Below, piece after piece: positions 26,201 to 33,974 of a DNA stretch of 43,984 nt. The position numbers were made by a program, and so were the translations under genes. Source of the DNA: Chloroflexi bacterium UBA4733. Lineage in GTDB: Bacteria; Chloroflexota; UBA4733. Under the pieces are notes generated by a model that saw only the letters and a list, made by a program, of their open reading frames with translations, made no database searches and was not told the DNA's origin. Within the stretch, counting starts at the first letter, position 1, and each line of letters begins with the position of its first letter. The stretch is taken from contig DHIZ01000169.1 in the NCBI GenBank assembly GCA_002404055.1, forward strand, positions 1-43,984, given 5' to 3'.

Positions 26201-26259
26201 CGTTCGCGCGCCCTGCCTATTTCCTCAGGCGTGCGCAGCCGGGATGCATGCGCGGTCAC
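23224..26259 (-). CDS. Heparinase II/III-like polysaccharide lyase
   Basis: 1011 residues. N-terminal (alpha/alpha) toroid (about 100-430) with helix pairs such as WFVAYYCHWFWKDHLIPAV and GNYGMHQETALYLALAL; a beta-sandwich domain follows, with the family motif GRANAGHAHADRLNVEFFG near residue 495, whose His is characteristic. A long C-terminal beta-rich region (about 700-1011) is extra. No signal peptide is evident, so it would be cytoplasmic unless exported by another route. The family cleaves uronic-acid polysaccharides by beta-elimination. GTG 26259 overlaps the isochorismatase stop as GTGA. Its 3' end overlaps the convergent solute-binding gene by 14 bases. Confidence 0.9.
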   Translation of the reverse strand: MTAHASRLRTPEEIGRARERLQMSPAARRVMVTILALATRWAAIDDATLRGMVPPPEAPRAFNTSFEGCPIHGRELFVHGNYSWRFDPFAAPWKLVCPVGGEVYPSNDFAAFLAGGLRDRRLLSGPYADDGWGWAPPAGKHKHWFVAYYCHWFWKDHLIPAVLSLGRAYLLTAAPRYAHKAGVLLTQIARDYPRMDHNRQSRYAAEYVPSYTGKIVNAIWETATARDLAEAWDAVSLAVAEDAALGPESVDLVERCLLREALLAIPQRRILGNYGMHQETALYLALALGDPEQAAATARDVLSGWPGMDGFQYEGVLAVLANLFSAEGISYETAPGYCSIPSELLPKLVLPLERLSALAGANAKDPAPADQTARLTALVQWPPRLVCLERWTPAIGDSGGAAPSAIVDVSAAALRAVYRQTHEPDLAARLRARGTGDDGFQQFEDLFAEPLPTGAAEQATPAASASDVLTDYGLAILRAGAGTTATALSFHYGRANAGHAHADRLNVEFFGGGRKLVSDLGYPQFAAEDKTANAWDRNTGNHALVVVDGRRQTSQNGGELLLFASSPWLQAVAANAPAYAYHQVDRYERTALLIGEGVHNPAYVVDVFRVHGGSRHDYRLHGPDLSCRAEGITFGDELPGTLAGSDIPLGRLWDDPALEEPDRTRSFGSYEGSGDSFLYGIQQAQPALEPWQVCWGDGAGLAVHVVPSDYTQAFLAWGDVPRRPGNPARFRYLVLRREGAAPLSSTFATVLEPLVGGPVIRTVNRLDTGKEGQLALRITHSGGSDVVLATDPGVPLEVAGLMLAGRLAVVRFDAAGAVHAAYLCGQSLRVPGVALQAHGPLRGVISGMDRAGQQLEITLAGVVRVTDALPAQLAGTVVSIAGNHQQALVRSAVRIGERTVRLMLDRGAPVGQLAVDAVTGTTVTTRTTLYPAFRGRDDIGRYLEGAWLQADGITRRVRLARMRPPQGHTLELDAALDCSSGTTATLLAWDHGAEVRLEPAVWWSGVGPTPG

Positions 26260-27176
26260 GTCGTGGCCCGCGCTGCGTCGTCGCCCGCGCCAAGTGGACC
26301 GTTCAGCGCTGCAATGATGCCCTCAGCGTCGAAAACGAAGCCGAAGGCGAGCGCCACACGCCAGAGCGCGATCTCTTTCGCGCCTTGCTCGCGCGTCGTT
26401 TCCCGGTTTTCGACTGCCGTCACGGCCTGGCGGATCGTCGAGCAGAGCAGACCGTGGCGCTGCATCGCCGCCATACCGCCGGGAGAGAGCAGCAAACACC
26501 AGTTGATGGCGAAGCCGATGTAGATCAGGTGATTGATCTCGCGCTGCCGGCAGAGGGCATAGAGTTGGGCTGTCGTCGCGGCGATTCCTTCTGTGGCGAG
26601 CGGTCGTGCTTCGGGCAGGAAGTCCATGTGCTGGACGCCCCGCCCGATGTCTTGCCGGTTATGGTTACCTGGGAAGACGTGCTCGCTCCGGAACTCGTCC
26701 AGCGCCATCCGGACGGCATCGCGAGGAACCTGAGCGAGTGGCGGCTCGGCTTCGGCCATGGCGACGGTCCGCTGATAGCCCGGTAGGTCCTGATAATAGG
26801 CGCCACCGCCGACGACGTGGAAAACTGCCAGCGGAGACGAGCGCACTGCCGTCAGGAGCGGAGGAAACACCGAACGGCTGATCTCGTGGGCGCGCGGAAT
26901 GTATTCCACAGCGCGATGCCAGCCGGGATACTCCTCGGGCCTGCCGCAATCATAGGCGTGCATGACGACCAGTGCCGTGTGTTCGGGGGCGATCTCGATG
27001 TCGGCGCGTTGCCAGCCACCATAGCCTTCGCCCGGGACAGGCAGGGCAAAATCGGCGTCGAACTGCTGGTAATAGCCGGCAGGGAGACGTATGAGTGTCA
27101 GCGCGCGCCCTCCAGTCCGGCCGAGTTTATCTGCAACCACCTGCCGGCACCATACCGACAGGCGGTGATCCAACAC
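26256..27176 (-). CDS. Isochorismatase-like (cysteine hydrolase) family protein
   Basis: About 306 residues from GTG 27176. The hydrolase core starts near residue 60 (TALVVMHAYDCG, with the Asp of the triad) and includes VFHVVGGG and YIGFAINWCLL, where the Cys is in the expected catalytic position. The protein is longer than usual because of an N-terminal part (VVADKLGRTGGRALTLIRLP) and a C-terminal helix extension. Family members hydrolyse amides such as nicotinamide or N-carbamoyl compounds, or isochorismate. GTGA overlap with the lyase gene and promoter at 27213-27241 make it the first gene of a two-gene unit. The start is inferred from the promoter position, since no strong ribosome site is visible. 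Confidence 0.7.
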   Translation of the reverse strand: MLDHRLSVWCRQVVADKLGRTGGRALTLIRLPAGYYQQFDADFALPVPGEGYGGWQRADIEIAPEHTALVVMHAYDCGRPEEYPGWHRAVEYIPRAHEISRSVFPPLLTAVRSSPLAVFHVVGGGAYYQDLPGYQRTVAMAEAEPPLAQVPRDAVRMALDEFRSEHVFPGNHNRQDIGRGVQHMDFLPEARPLATEGIAATTAQLYALCRQREINHLIYIGFAINWCLLLSPGGMAAMQRHGLLCSTIRQAVTAVENRETTREQGAKEIALWRVALAFGFVFDAEGIIAALNGPLGAGDDAARATT

Positions 27177-27212
27177 GCCGCGCTGCCCGACTCTCGCGTC
27201 GGCGCAGCAACG

Positions 27213-27241
27213 ATTGTATATGAATATTGCTGCTGTGGCAA
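27213..27241 (-). promoter_or_regulatory. Sigma70-type promoter for isochorismatase-heparinase unit
   Basis: TTGCCA (27241-27236), 17 bases, TACAAT (27218-27213) on the minus strand. Predicted transcription start near 27206, 30 bases before the chosen GTG start. Confidence 0.6.
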
Positions 27242-27292
27242 GCGGACGGTGGTGAGTGGTGAGCGTGCATAACTCACGGGCAGGCTTCAAGT

Positions 27293-28537
27293 CTATTGCC
27301 CCCACGCCCGCTGAATCTTGGCCACCGCCTCGGGGATGTGTTGCAGGTCCTGCTGCTCCGCCAGCAACATGGACTGGGTGAGCCAGACTCCCTCCGCACT
27401 GCTGGCACGCTCCGCCACCGGCAAGGGCTGCTGCAGCCGGTCATCCTGCCGGCCCAGACGGGAACACAGCGCCTGGATCGCGTCGACGATGGCCGGGCTG
27501 TGGTGCAACGGCACGGTATAGCCGGGGCTGCACGGGATGCCTTCGGCACGCAGCGCCTTCAGGAACGGTTCGCGAGGGCGACCGCCGAACTCCGCCGCCT
27601 CGTAGCGCAGCACGTACAGGTGGTGCGCGTGGGCGGTGACCCGAGGATCGCGCGCCTGGGGCCGGATGCCGGGTATCGTCGCCAGTTCCCGGTCCAGCAA
27701 CTGAGCAGCCTGTTCTCGACGAGCCATCTGCCCTTCCAGCCTGGACATTTGCGCCATGAGCAGCGCCGCTTGAAAGGCAGTCAGGCGATAGTTGAAGCCG
27801 AGCAGGTCGTGCTGGTACCAGCCACTGGTGCGCCAGTGCTCCGTCAGCGCGCGGCCTACATTGTGCAGCGACCAGACGCGGCGGTAGAGCGTCTCGTCGT
27901 CGGTGACAATCGCCCCGCCCTCGCCGGAGTTGAGATTCTTGCTGGCCTGGAAACTGAAGGTACCCAAATCGCCCAGCGCACCGACGCGGCGGCCGCGCCA
28001 TTCGGCGCCGTGCGCTTGCGCCGCGTCCTCCACCACACGCAGCCCGTGGCGCCGCGCCACTGCCAGGATGCCATCCATGTCCGGCGGGCAACCGGCGATG
28101 TGGACTGGGACGATGGCGCGGGTGTGCGGCGTGATGGCCGCTTCGGCCGCCAACGGGTCAAGCTCGTAGGTTGTCGGGTCGATATCGGCGAAGACCGGCA
28201 AGGCGCCGGCGAGCAGCACGGCGGCGGCGGTGGCGACGAAGGTGTAGGGCGGCACGATTACCTCGTCGCCCGGCTCGAGTTCCAGCGCGCGCAGCGCCAC
28301 TTCCAGCGCCGACGTGCCGTTGACGACCGCCACGCAATGGCGCGCTTGCTGAAACGTGGCCCAGGCCCGCTCAAACTCGGCTACCGCATTCCCCTGCGTC
28401 ATGCCCCAGGCGCCGGAGCGCAGCACCTCCAGCAATGCGCGCTCCTCCCGTTCGTCCCAGACCGGCCAGCGCGGCCAGCCGCCGCTATGGACCGGCGTGC
28501 CGCCCTCCAGGGCCAGTGCCGCCTGCATCACGACCAT
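27293..28537 (-). CDS. DegT/DnrJ/EryC1/StrS family aminotransferase
   Basis: 414 residues, usual length. Fold type I PLP enzyme: NGTSALEVALRALELEPGDE, the cofactor Asp in VVEDAAQAHGA (D171) and Schiff-base Lys K200 in FSFQASKNLNSGEGG. The family transaminates keto-sugars, often nucleotide- or free sugar acids; some act as AHBA-like or dehydratase enzymes. ATG 28537 has GGAGGG at 9 bases. It follows the ceramidase-like gene by 18 bases on the same strand. A decayed DegT gene stands at the head of the same unit (29897-30254), so this intact copy may have taken over. Confidence 0.9.
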   Translation of the reverse strand: MVVMQAALALEGGTPVHSGGWPRWPVWDEREERALLEVLRSGAWGMTQGNAVAEFERAWATFQQARHCVAVVNGTSALEVALRALELEPGDEVIVPPYTFVATAAAVLLAGALPVFADIDPTTYELDPLAAEAAITPHTRAIVPVHIAGCPPDMDGILAVARRHGLRVVEDAAQAHGAEWRGRRVGALGDLGTFSFQASKNLNSGEGGAIVTDDETLYRRVWSLHNVGRALTEHWRTSGWYQHDLLGFNYRLTAFQAALLMAQMSRLEGQMARREQAAQLLDRELATIPGIRPQARDPRVTAHAHHLYVLRYEAAEFGGRPREPFLKALRAEGIPCSPGYTVPLHHSPAIVDAIQALCSRLGRQDDRLQQPLPVAERASSAEGVWLTQSMLLAEQQDLQHIPEAVAKIQRAWGQ

Positions 28538-28555
28538 GATCGTTTTCCCTCCTTC

Positions 28556-29866
28556 TTACTTGCCGGCCAGTCGTCGCACCAGCTCGGCGGCCTGGCGGGT
28601 TATCGCCTCCCCCGCCTCAGGCGACCAGGCGGCTGGGTAGCCATAATAGCGATAGGCGATCTCAACCTCGTAGCCACCCTGCGGGTAGGCGTCGCGCGTC
28701 GGGAAGTAGCCGAGGTTGTCGTTCGTCCAACCGGCCACCAGCACCGGGAGTTCGGGCAGCACTGCCTTGACCTGCCGGCCGTAGTTGGCGAAGAACTCGC
28801 CCGGCAGCGCCGCCACAATGACCGGCCCGATCCGCAGCGCTTGCACTTCGGCGACGTAGGACGGGAGTGGGTCGGAGCCCCAGTGCAGACGGACCAGCCG
28901 GCGACTGTGCTCGCGGTGGGTAACCGCTGCGCCGCGATAGGCGACGCTCTCCGCTGGTTCGCTGCGCTCGATGTGCTGCCACTGTTGCTGGAGCGCGACA
29001 ACCTCTTCCGCTCTTGCCAGGGGCTGGAAGGTGAGCGGCACGAGAGCCTGCACCCCCGCCACGTCGCTGGCAGCGGTGGCTACGGCCCGCTGCCACAGCG
29101 CCAGAGCGGCCGCGCCAATCGCTTGGCCAGCGTCATCTACCGCCGGAAAGCCGCGCTGTGTCATGCGTGGATTGACGTCCCCAGCCGCGCCATTGATGAG
29201 GAGCACCGGTCCACTGCCGGCTGCTTCCAAGAAACGTCGACTGACGCCGCACCAGTCGGCCGTGGCCAGTCGGTTCTCGGCGCCGGCAGCCACTGGATGG
29301 CAGGAATAGTGGAGCAGCGTACCCAGCGGCCGCCCGGCAGCATCCGCAATGGCCACGACCACCAGGTCGCGGTCCACCGGCCCTTCCTCGCCCGTCGGCG
29401 CCCGGCGGTTGATTGCCACGGCGCAGTGGCCCCGCTGCCAGCGCAAGCGTGCCGGGACGACGGCACCGGCGGCTTCCGCCACCAGCTCCGTCAGCGTCTG
29501 CTCCAGGCGCAGGAGATAGGCAGGATCGGCCGCCCCCGTGCTGGTGATGACGCCCGTCTCCGGCCCGCCGTGCGTGTGCGTGCAGGCGTACATCTGGTGC
29601 GTCGCCGGGATGCCGGTGGTCTGCTCGACCGCCGCTCGCAGGCGTCGCACGAGCGCCGACCCCAGGCCGATCAGGTCGCAGGAGACCAGCGCCACGCGGG
29701 CAACGCCGTCTGACGCCACCAGCGCCGTTGCCGTCAGCGGATCGTGGACCCCGGTACAGGGGCCGCCGCGGGCCAGAAAGCCGGAGAGGTCGATGCCCGC
29801 CGACGGCGTAATGTCCCGCCGGGCCAGACCACAAGACAGTCCTGGCTCCTCAGGCTGCGGTTTCAC
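28556..29866 (-). CDS. Neutral/alkaline ceramidase N-terminal-domain-like hydrolase
   Basis: 436 residues from GTG 29866 (AGGAG at 8 bases). The zinc-amidase-like core of the family is visible: RRDITPSAGIDLSGFLARGG at the start, ACTHTHGGPETG with metal-ligand His, LLHYSCHPVA, LLINGAAGDVNPR, and the late GEFF and GYFPTRDAYPQGGYE. Only the N-terminal catalytic domain is present; the C-terminal domain of true ceramidases is missing, as in many bacterial members near sugar catabolic genes. No signal peptide. The substrate is probably a small amide rather than ceramide. Clustered with the DegT aminotransferase. Confidence 0.85.
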   Translation of the reverse strand: MKPQPEEPGLSCGLARRDITPSAGIDLSGFLARGGPCTGVHDPLTATALVASDGVARVALVSCDLIGLGSALVRRLRAAVEQTTGIPATHQMYACTHTHGGPETGVITSTGAADPAYLLRLEQTLTELVAEAAGAVVPARLRWQRGHCAVAINRRAPTGEEGPVDRDLVVVAIADAAGRPLGTLLHYSCHPVAAGAENRLATADWCGVSRRFLEAAGSGPVLLINGAAGDVNPRMTQRGFPAVDDAGQAIGAAALALWQRAVATAASDVAGVQALVPLTFQPLARAEEVVALQQQWQHIERSEPAESVAYRGAAVTHREHSRRLVRLHWGSDPLPSYVAEVQALRIGPVIVAALPGEFFANYGRQVKAVLPELPVLVAGWTNDNLGYFPTRDAYPQGGYEVEIAYRYYGYPAAWSPEAGEAITRQAAELVRRLAGK

Positions 29867-29896
29867 ATGCTGTCTCCTGCCATCCGAACCTGCGGC

Positions 29897-30254
29897 TCAC
29901 GAGTTTGACGGATCGAGCAATCGCCTGACCTGCTGCCGAGTCGCCACCGGGATATCTTCGAGGTCGCAGGCGTTGCCGACCAGGTGGATAGGCAATGATG
30001 ACGCGCGTCCGCGCAGTAATCCGCCGTTCCACATCAGCCGGGTCTATGCAGAGCGTGAACGGGTCGACATCGGCGAACACCGGCACGCAATTCTGGAGCA
30101 AGATCGGAATCACGGTACCCATATCGGTAATCGGCGACGTGATCACTTCGGTGAGCAAGGCGATTTCCTCGTCGCCCAGCGTCCGTCCGTTCGGGTCGTT
30201 GATGCCGGGGAAGGGCGCGGTGCGCAGCGGCGCCAGCCGCGTTTCGGTGGCCAT
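29897..30254 (-). pseudogene. Decayed DegT-family aminotransferase gene
   Basis: ATG 30254 with GAGGAG begins METRLAPLRTAPFPG-like sequence (MATETRLAPLRTAPFPGIND) and GRTLGDEEIALLTE, the normal N-terminus. It then jumps directly into VITSPITDMGTVIPIL and VFADVDPFTLCIDPADVERR, which in intact relatives lies tens of residues further on. So an internal in-frame deletion removed the cofactor phosphate region. Next a frameshift near 29980 moves the reading to HLVGNACDLEDIPVATR, ending at TGA 29899-29897. The Lys-bearing half is gone. It still has a good start and ribosome site, so transcription into the ceramidase-like gene may persist. Confidence 0.8.
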
Positions 30255-30412
30255 GCTTTCTCCTCGATTCATACCAACATTGCCTGCCGCCATCATATAC
30301 TACCGAGTGGCACGCACGCCGGGCGGGGTACAGTCCTGCATGAGCAGGCAGCGGGACCGACCACTATTGGACCGCCGCCGCGCCTTTGCCGGCTACCGCC
30401 CGGCCGAGGGCA

Positions 30413-30440
30413 TTGGGGAGTTACGGCGATGTGCGATAAT
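30413..30440 (+). promoter_or_regulatory. Probable promoter of M55 aminopeptidase gene
   Basis: TTGGGG (30413-30418), 16 bases, extended -10 TGC-GATAAT (hexamer 30435-30440). The spacing is acceptable and the -35 weak. The start codon is at 30495. Confidence 0.45.
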
Positions 30441-30459
30441 CGCGACGTCTCTGTCGCGA
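30440..30459. promoter_or_regulatory. Operator-like inverted repeat at transcription start
   Basis: TCGCGAC and GTCGCGA form a perfect 7-bp inverted repeat with a 6-base spacer. It starts on the last base of the -10 box and covers the predicted transcription start, a classic repressor position. It could also form a 5'-end mRNA hairpin. Confidence 0.45.
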
Positions 30460-30494
30460 GCCGCTCTACGAGTTGCGGTCTGAAAAGGAACCCC

Positions 30495-31289
30495 ATGAAG
30501 ATTTACGTCATTACCGACCTGGAAGGTCCAGCGATGGTGTTCTCCTTTGACCAGACGCGTCTCCCCGAAGCAACGGAGCGGATCGCCCAGGCCAAACGGT
30601 TCTTGACGCGGGAGGTCAACGCCTGCGTGGACGGCATTCTCGACGTCGATGCGGCAGCCGAGGTGGTAGTGCTGGATGGACATGGCTCCGGCGGCATCGA
30701 CTATGAACTGTTCCACGAGCAGGCGCAACTGATTGCCGGATATAGGCGCCCCTCCTTTGCCTGCCTGGACGAGACGTACGATGCCCTCTTTTTCGTCGGA
30801 CAGCATGCGATGGCGGGAACGCCGGCGGCCCCGCTGGCGCATACCCAGTCCTCGCGAACGATTGAGTACTACCGGTTGAACGGCGAGCTAATCGGCGAGT
30901 TTGCCCAGCACGCGATCCTGGCGGGGACCCTGTTCGGCGTGCCTACCGCCTTCCTGTCTGGGGACGACAAAGCGGTGGCGGAGGCGCAGACGTTGGCGCC
31001 GGCGTTGGTGGGCGTGGTTACCAAGGTCGGCCTCGGGCTGGAAGCGGCGCGGTCAGTATCGCCCCGCCGAGCGCAGAAACTGATCCGCGCGGGAGCAGCG
31101 GAGGCGTGCCGACGGGTGCGCGCCAGGGCCATTCCACCGCTGCGCGTGGCCCCTCCCTACGAGTTAGAGATTCGCGTATTGCCTGGCCAGGAGGCTCGCT
31201 TGGCCGGCTATCTGCAGCGGGGCTTCGTGCCCGTGGACGAGCGAACCGTGCGGCGAGAGTCGGACGACCCGAGAGTTGTGTTAAGTTAA
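30495..31289 (+). CDS. M55 family D-aminopeptidase (DppA-like)
   Basis: 264 residues from ATG 30495, with AAAAGGAA upstream. The family's zinc ligands are in place: D8 and E10 in TDLEGPA, His63 in DGHGSG, and His104 in GQHAMAG, followed by the conserved nucleophile region AHTQSSRTIEYYRLNG. DppA-type enzymes release D-alanine from peptides; they are cytoplasmic decamers. It is followed closely by an epimerase and a beta-propeller gene in the same direction, so a role in breakdown of D-amino-acid-containing glycopeptide material is possible (inference). Confidence 0.9.
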   Translation: MKIYVITDLEGPAMVFSFDQTRLPEATERIAQAKRFLTREVNACVDGILDVDAAAEVVVLDGHGSGGIDYELFHEQAQLIAGYRRPSFACLDETYDALFFVGQHAMAGTPAAPLAHTQSSRTIEYYRLNGELIGEFAQHAILAGTLFGVPTAFLSGDDKAVAEAQTLAPALVGVVTKVGLGLEAARSVSPRRAQKLIRAGAAEACRRVRARAIPPLRVAPPYELEIRVLPGQEARLAGYLQRGFVPVDERTVRRESDDPRVVLS

Positions 31290-31322
31290 GCGGCATGAAG
31301 ACGGGGCAATAGGGGGTAACGG

Positions 31323-32117
31323 ATGAAACTGAGCTTGCTCACCTACCAGATGGCGCGCAGTTGGGAACTGTCCAAGATCATTGACGTGGCCCGGACCAGT
31401 GGGTTTGCCGCCATCGAGTTTCGGGTGGATGCGGGGCACCGGCACGGCGTCGAGTTGGAGGCGCCACCGGCACAACGGCGCGCCATCCGCAATCAACTCC
31501 AGGATGCCTACCTCGCGGTCGCCGCGCTGGGTACCGGCTCCCGCTTCGACACACCGGACGCCCATCGACGGCAGGAGGTCGTCGAGCAGACCAAGCGCTA
31601 CGTTGAATTGGCGGTCGAGGTGGGCTGTGGACGCATCCGGGTCTTCGGCAATGATATGCCGAAGGGAGAAGCTGCTCCCGATCGCACCGAGGTGCTGCAC
31701 TATGTCGGGGAGGCACTGCACGAGATCGGCACGTTCGCGCAGCCGTATGGCGTCGACGTGCTGCTCGAGATGCATGGCCAGTTCAACTATTGGGGCTTCG
31801 CTCGTGCAGCGGCGGAGTACGCCGCCCATGCCCGGGTTGGCCTTGTCTACAACTGTGACCAGCGTGATCTCGTCGGCGGGTCGGTGGCAGCAACCTACGG
31901 CGAGGTGCGGTCCCTCGTCCGCCACGTCCACATGCATGCACTGACGGACAGTTTCCCGTACCCGGAATTGTTTCGCCTGCTGGTGCGGGACGGCTACACC
32001 GGCTATCTTTCGTCAGAGGTGGAGCAAGAAGTGCCGCCCCCTGAGGAGTATTTGCAACTCTACGCCACATTGTTCCGTGCCTGGGCGGCCCAAGCTGAGT
32101 CACCCAGCGCCCGGTAA
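31323..32117 (+). CDS. Sugar phosphate isomerase/epimerase-like TIM barrel protein (first)
   Basis: 264 residues, xylose-isomerase-like TIM barrel. Metal ligands expected for the family are seen: Glu149 in LLEMHGQ, Asp179 in YNCDQRDL, His203 or neighbours in HVHMHALTD, and Glu232/234 in LSSEVEQE. ATG 31323 with AGGGGG ahead, 33 bases after the M55 gene. Acts on free or phosphorylated ketoses or inosose-type compounds. The other isomerase in the window (37769) is different in sequence. Confidence 0.85.
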   Translation: MKLSLLTYQMARSWELSKIIDVARTSGFAAIEFRVDAGHRHGVELEAPPAQRRAIRNQLQDAYLAVAALGTGSRFDTPDAHRRQEVVEQTKRYVELAVEVGCGRIRVFGNDMPKGEAAPDRTEVLHYVGEALHEIGTFAQPYGVDVLLEMHGQFNYWGFARAAAEYAAHARVGLVYNCDQRDLVGGSVAATYGEVRSLVRHVHMHALTDSFPYPELFRLLVRDGYTGYLSSEVEQEVPPPEEYLQLYATLFRAWAAQAESPSAR

Positions 32118-32197
32118 TCCCCACGTCCGGAACGGTCAGTCTGTACTGAGCGGTTAGCAAGGCCGCTCTGACCCAGTATATACGAGGAGAGATAACA

Positions 32198-32227
32198 ATG
32201 AGGATCGCACTCCATACGCATGTTTGA
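32198..32227 (+). CDS. Nine-codon leader frame, or shifted true start of the propeller gene
   Basis: An ATG at 32198 has the best ribosome site here (GAGGAGA). Its frame MRIALHTHV ends at TGA 32225-32227, overlapping the ATG of the beta-propeller gene at 32220. Either this is a coupling leader peptide, or it is the genuine N-terminus separated from the rest by a one-base indel, since an upstream strand such as RIALHTH would suit the fold. Confidence 0.4.
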   Translation: MRIALHTHV

Positions 32228-33974
32228 GCAGTTGGCTACCTTTCGCCAGCGCGGGGGCGTGCTGGTGGAGCTGGTAGGACCTGGACCCGAGGCCGGCAGC
32301 GAGCGCCTCTACCAAAGTTACATCTATACCGGCGCCAGCCTGGAAATCGTCGCCGTCGACCCGGCGACCGGCGAGGCTCGGGTCTTCCCCAGCCCCGTTT
32401 CCACCGAGTATGGCGCCTGGGGGATGACGCTTGGCGCCGACGGCAACCTCTACATTGGCACGCTGCCGCACGCCCACCTCTTCCGCCTTGATCCGCGGCG
32501 CGGCGTGCTGGAGGACATCGGGCAGCCCAGTCCGCACGAGCAATACATCTGGCAGCTCACCGCGGCGCCCGACGGACGGCTCTACGGCTGTACCTACCCA
32601 TCGGCCGGGCTGGTGCGTTTCGACCCGGCGACAGGACACAGCGAAGATTTGGGCCGGATGGATGACGAAGAGCAGTACGCTCGCTCTGTAGCAGCAAGTG
32701 ACGACGGCTTTGTCTACATCGGTATTGGCACCAGCCACGCTGGTGTGGTTGCCTACGACGTCGCCAGTGGTACACACCGGGAGTTGCTGCCGGAGGTCTA
32801 CCGCAGCACCGGCACGGCGGCCGTCCAGCGCGGGGCCGACGGCCGCGTCTATGCCCAGGTCGCCGGTCAGTGGTTCCGGCTTGCGCGCTGGGAGGCGCAG
32901 CCCGTGACCGATGCCGAGGTAGTGGGGCCAGTGCCGCGCAACCGGTTGCACGATGGCCGGTTGGTCGACACGAGCGGCGGCGGGGTACGCCTGCACCGGC
33001 CTGACGGCGCGGTTCAGACGATCGGCCCGCTGCGCTACGCCGGCGGACTCATCCGCGTCTTTCGGCTCGCCCCCGGCCCGGATGATTTGCTCTACGGCAG
33101 CGCCGTCCTGCCGGCCCACTTCTTTGCTATCGACCCGCAACATGGTACGCAACACTACTTTGGTCAGGTCGGCGGCGGCGAGCTCTATAGCCTGCTGCGC
33201 TACGGCGAGGACCTGCTTCTGGCCGCCTACTCCGGACTGGCCCCGTTGATGCGCTTTGACCCGCATCGTCCCTTCGCGTCCGCCAGCGGGGCCGAAGGCA
33301 ATCCCTTGCTGGTCACCTATCCAGACCAGGAGGGTAGCTGGCGTCCCATGGCAATGATCGCGGGACCAGGTGGCGCAGTGTACCTGGGCGCCGTCTCCGG
33401 CTACGGGAAGTTGGGCGGCCCGCTCACCGTCTGGGACCCGGCCACCAACCAAGTCGACAGCTACCTTCATCTGGTACGCGATCAGAGTGTCGTCACCCTG
33501 GCAACGGCGGGCGACTATATTGCCGGCGGCACGAGCGTTGGGGGCGGCGGGGGCAGCCGGCCCACACAGACGGAGGCGCGGCTCTTCCTCTGGGATCCCC
33601 GTTCGCGTCAGAAGCTGTTTGAGACGGCGCCGGTGCCTGGCGCTCGGGAACTGACCGATCTCCTTCAGGCGCCGAATGGACTGATCTTCGGCATCGCCGG
33701 CGGCGAGACGCTCTTCGCCTTCGATGCTACCACTCGCTCAGTCATGCATACGGCGCCCCTGCCGTTCCGCGGTGTTCCTTACAACAGCGTCGCGCTCGGT
33801 CCCGATGGAGGCATCTGGGGACTTGCCAACCGGGGCGTCTTCCGGATCGACCCGACCACGCGCGAGGTTCGGCTGGTGGCGGAGGCGCCCGAGCCGGTGA
33901 CCGCCGGCTTCGCCCTGACGGGGGACCGACTCTACTTTGCCTGCGGGGCCAACATCTATCGCTACGCCCTGTGA
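32220..33974 (+). CDS. Beta-propeller repeat protein, function unknown
   Basis: 584 residues made almost wholly of repeated blades: LGADGNLYIGTLP, AAPDGRLYGCTYP, ASDDGFVYIGIG, RGADGRVYAQVAG, LGPDGGIWGLANRG, with RFDPATG-like turns between. The blades resemble SMP-30/YncE or PQQ-type propellers. No signal peptide is seen, so it would be cytoplasmic. The start at 32220 has no good ribosome site of its own and lies over the end of the nine-codon leader frame. Third gene of the plus-strand unit after the M55 peptidase and epimerase. It converges on the small frame and solute-binding gene downstream. A lactonase or sugar-binding role is a guess. Confidence 0.7.
   Translation: MFEQLATFRQRGGVLVELVGPGPEAGSERLYQSYIYTGASLEIVAVDPATGEARVFPSPVSTEYGAWGMTLGADGNLYIGTLPHAHLFRLDPRRGVLEDIGQPSPHEQYIWQLTAAPDGRLYGCTYPSAGLVRFDPATGHSEDLGRMDDEEQYARSVAASDDGFVYIGIGTSHAGVVAYDVASGTHRELLPEVYRSTGTAAVQRGADGRVYAQVAGQWFRLARWEAQPVTDAEVVGPVPRNRLHDGRLVDTSGGGVRLHRPDGAVQTIGPLRYAGGLIRVFRLAPGPDDLLYGSAVLPAHFFAIDPQHGTQHYFGQVGGGELYSLLRYGEDLLLAAYSGLAPLMRFDPHRPFASASGAEGNPLLVTYPDQEGSWRPMAMIAGPGGAVYLGAVSGYGKLGGPLTVWDPATNQVDSYLHLVRDQSVVTLATAGDYIAGGTSVGGGGGSRPTQTEARLFLWDPRSRQKLFETAPVPGARELTDLLQAPNGLIFGIAGGETLFAFDATTRSVMHTAPLPFRGVPYNSVALGPDGGIWGLANRGVFRIDPTTREVRLVAEAPEPVTAGFALTGDRLYFACGANIYRYAL

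Noticed and set aside
27296..29713. 805-residue plus-strand open frame
   Set aside because: Shadow of the DegT and ceramidase-like genes on the minus strand; rich in Arg/Gln/His with no domain features.
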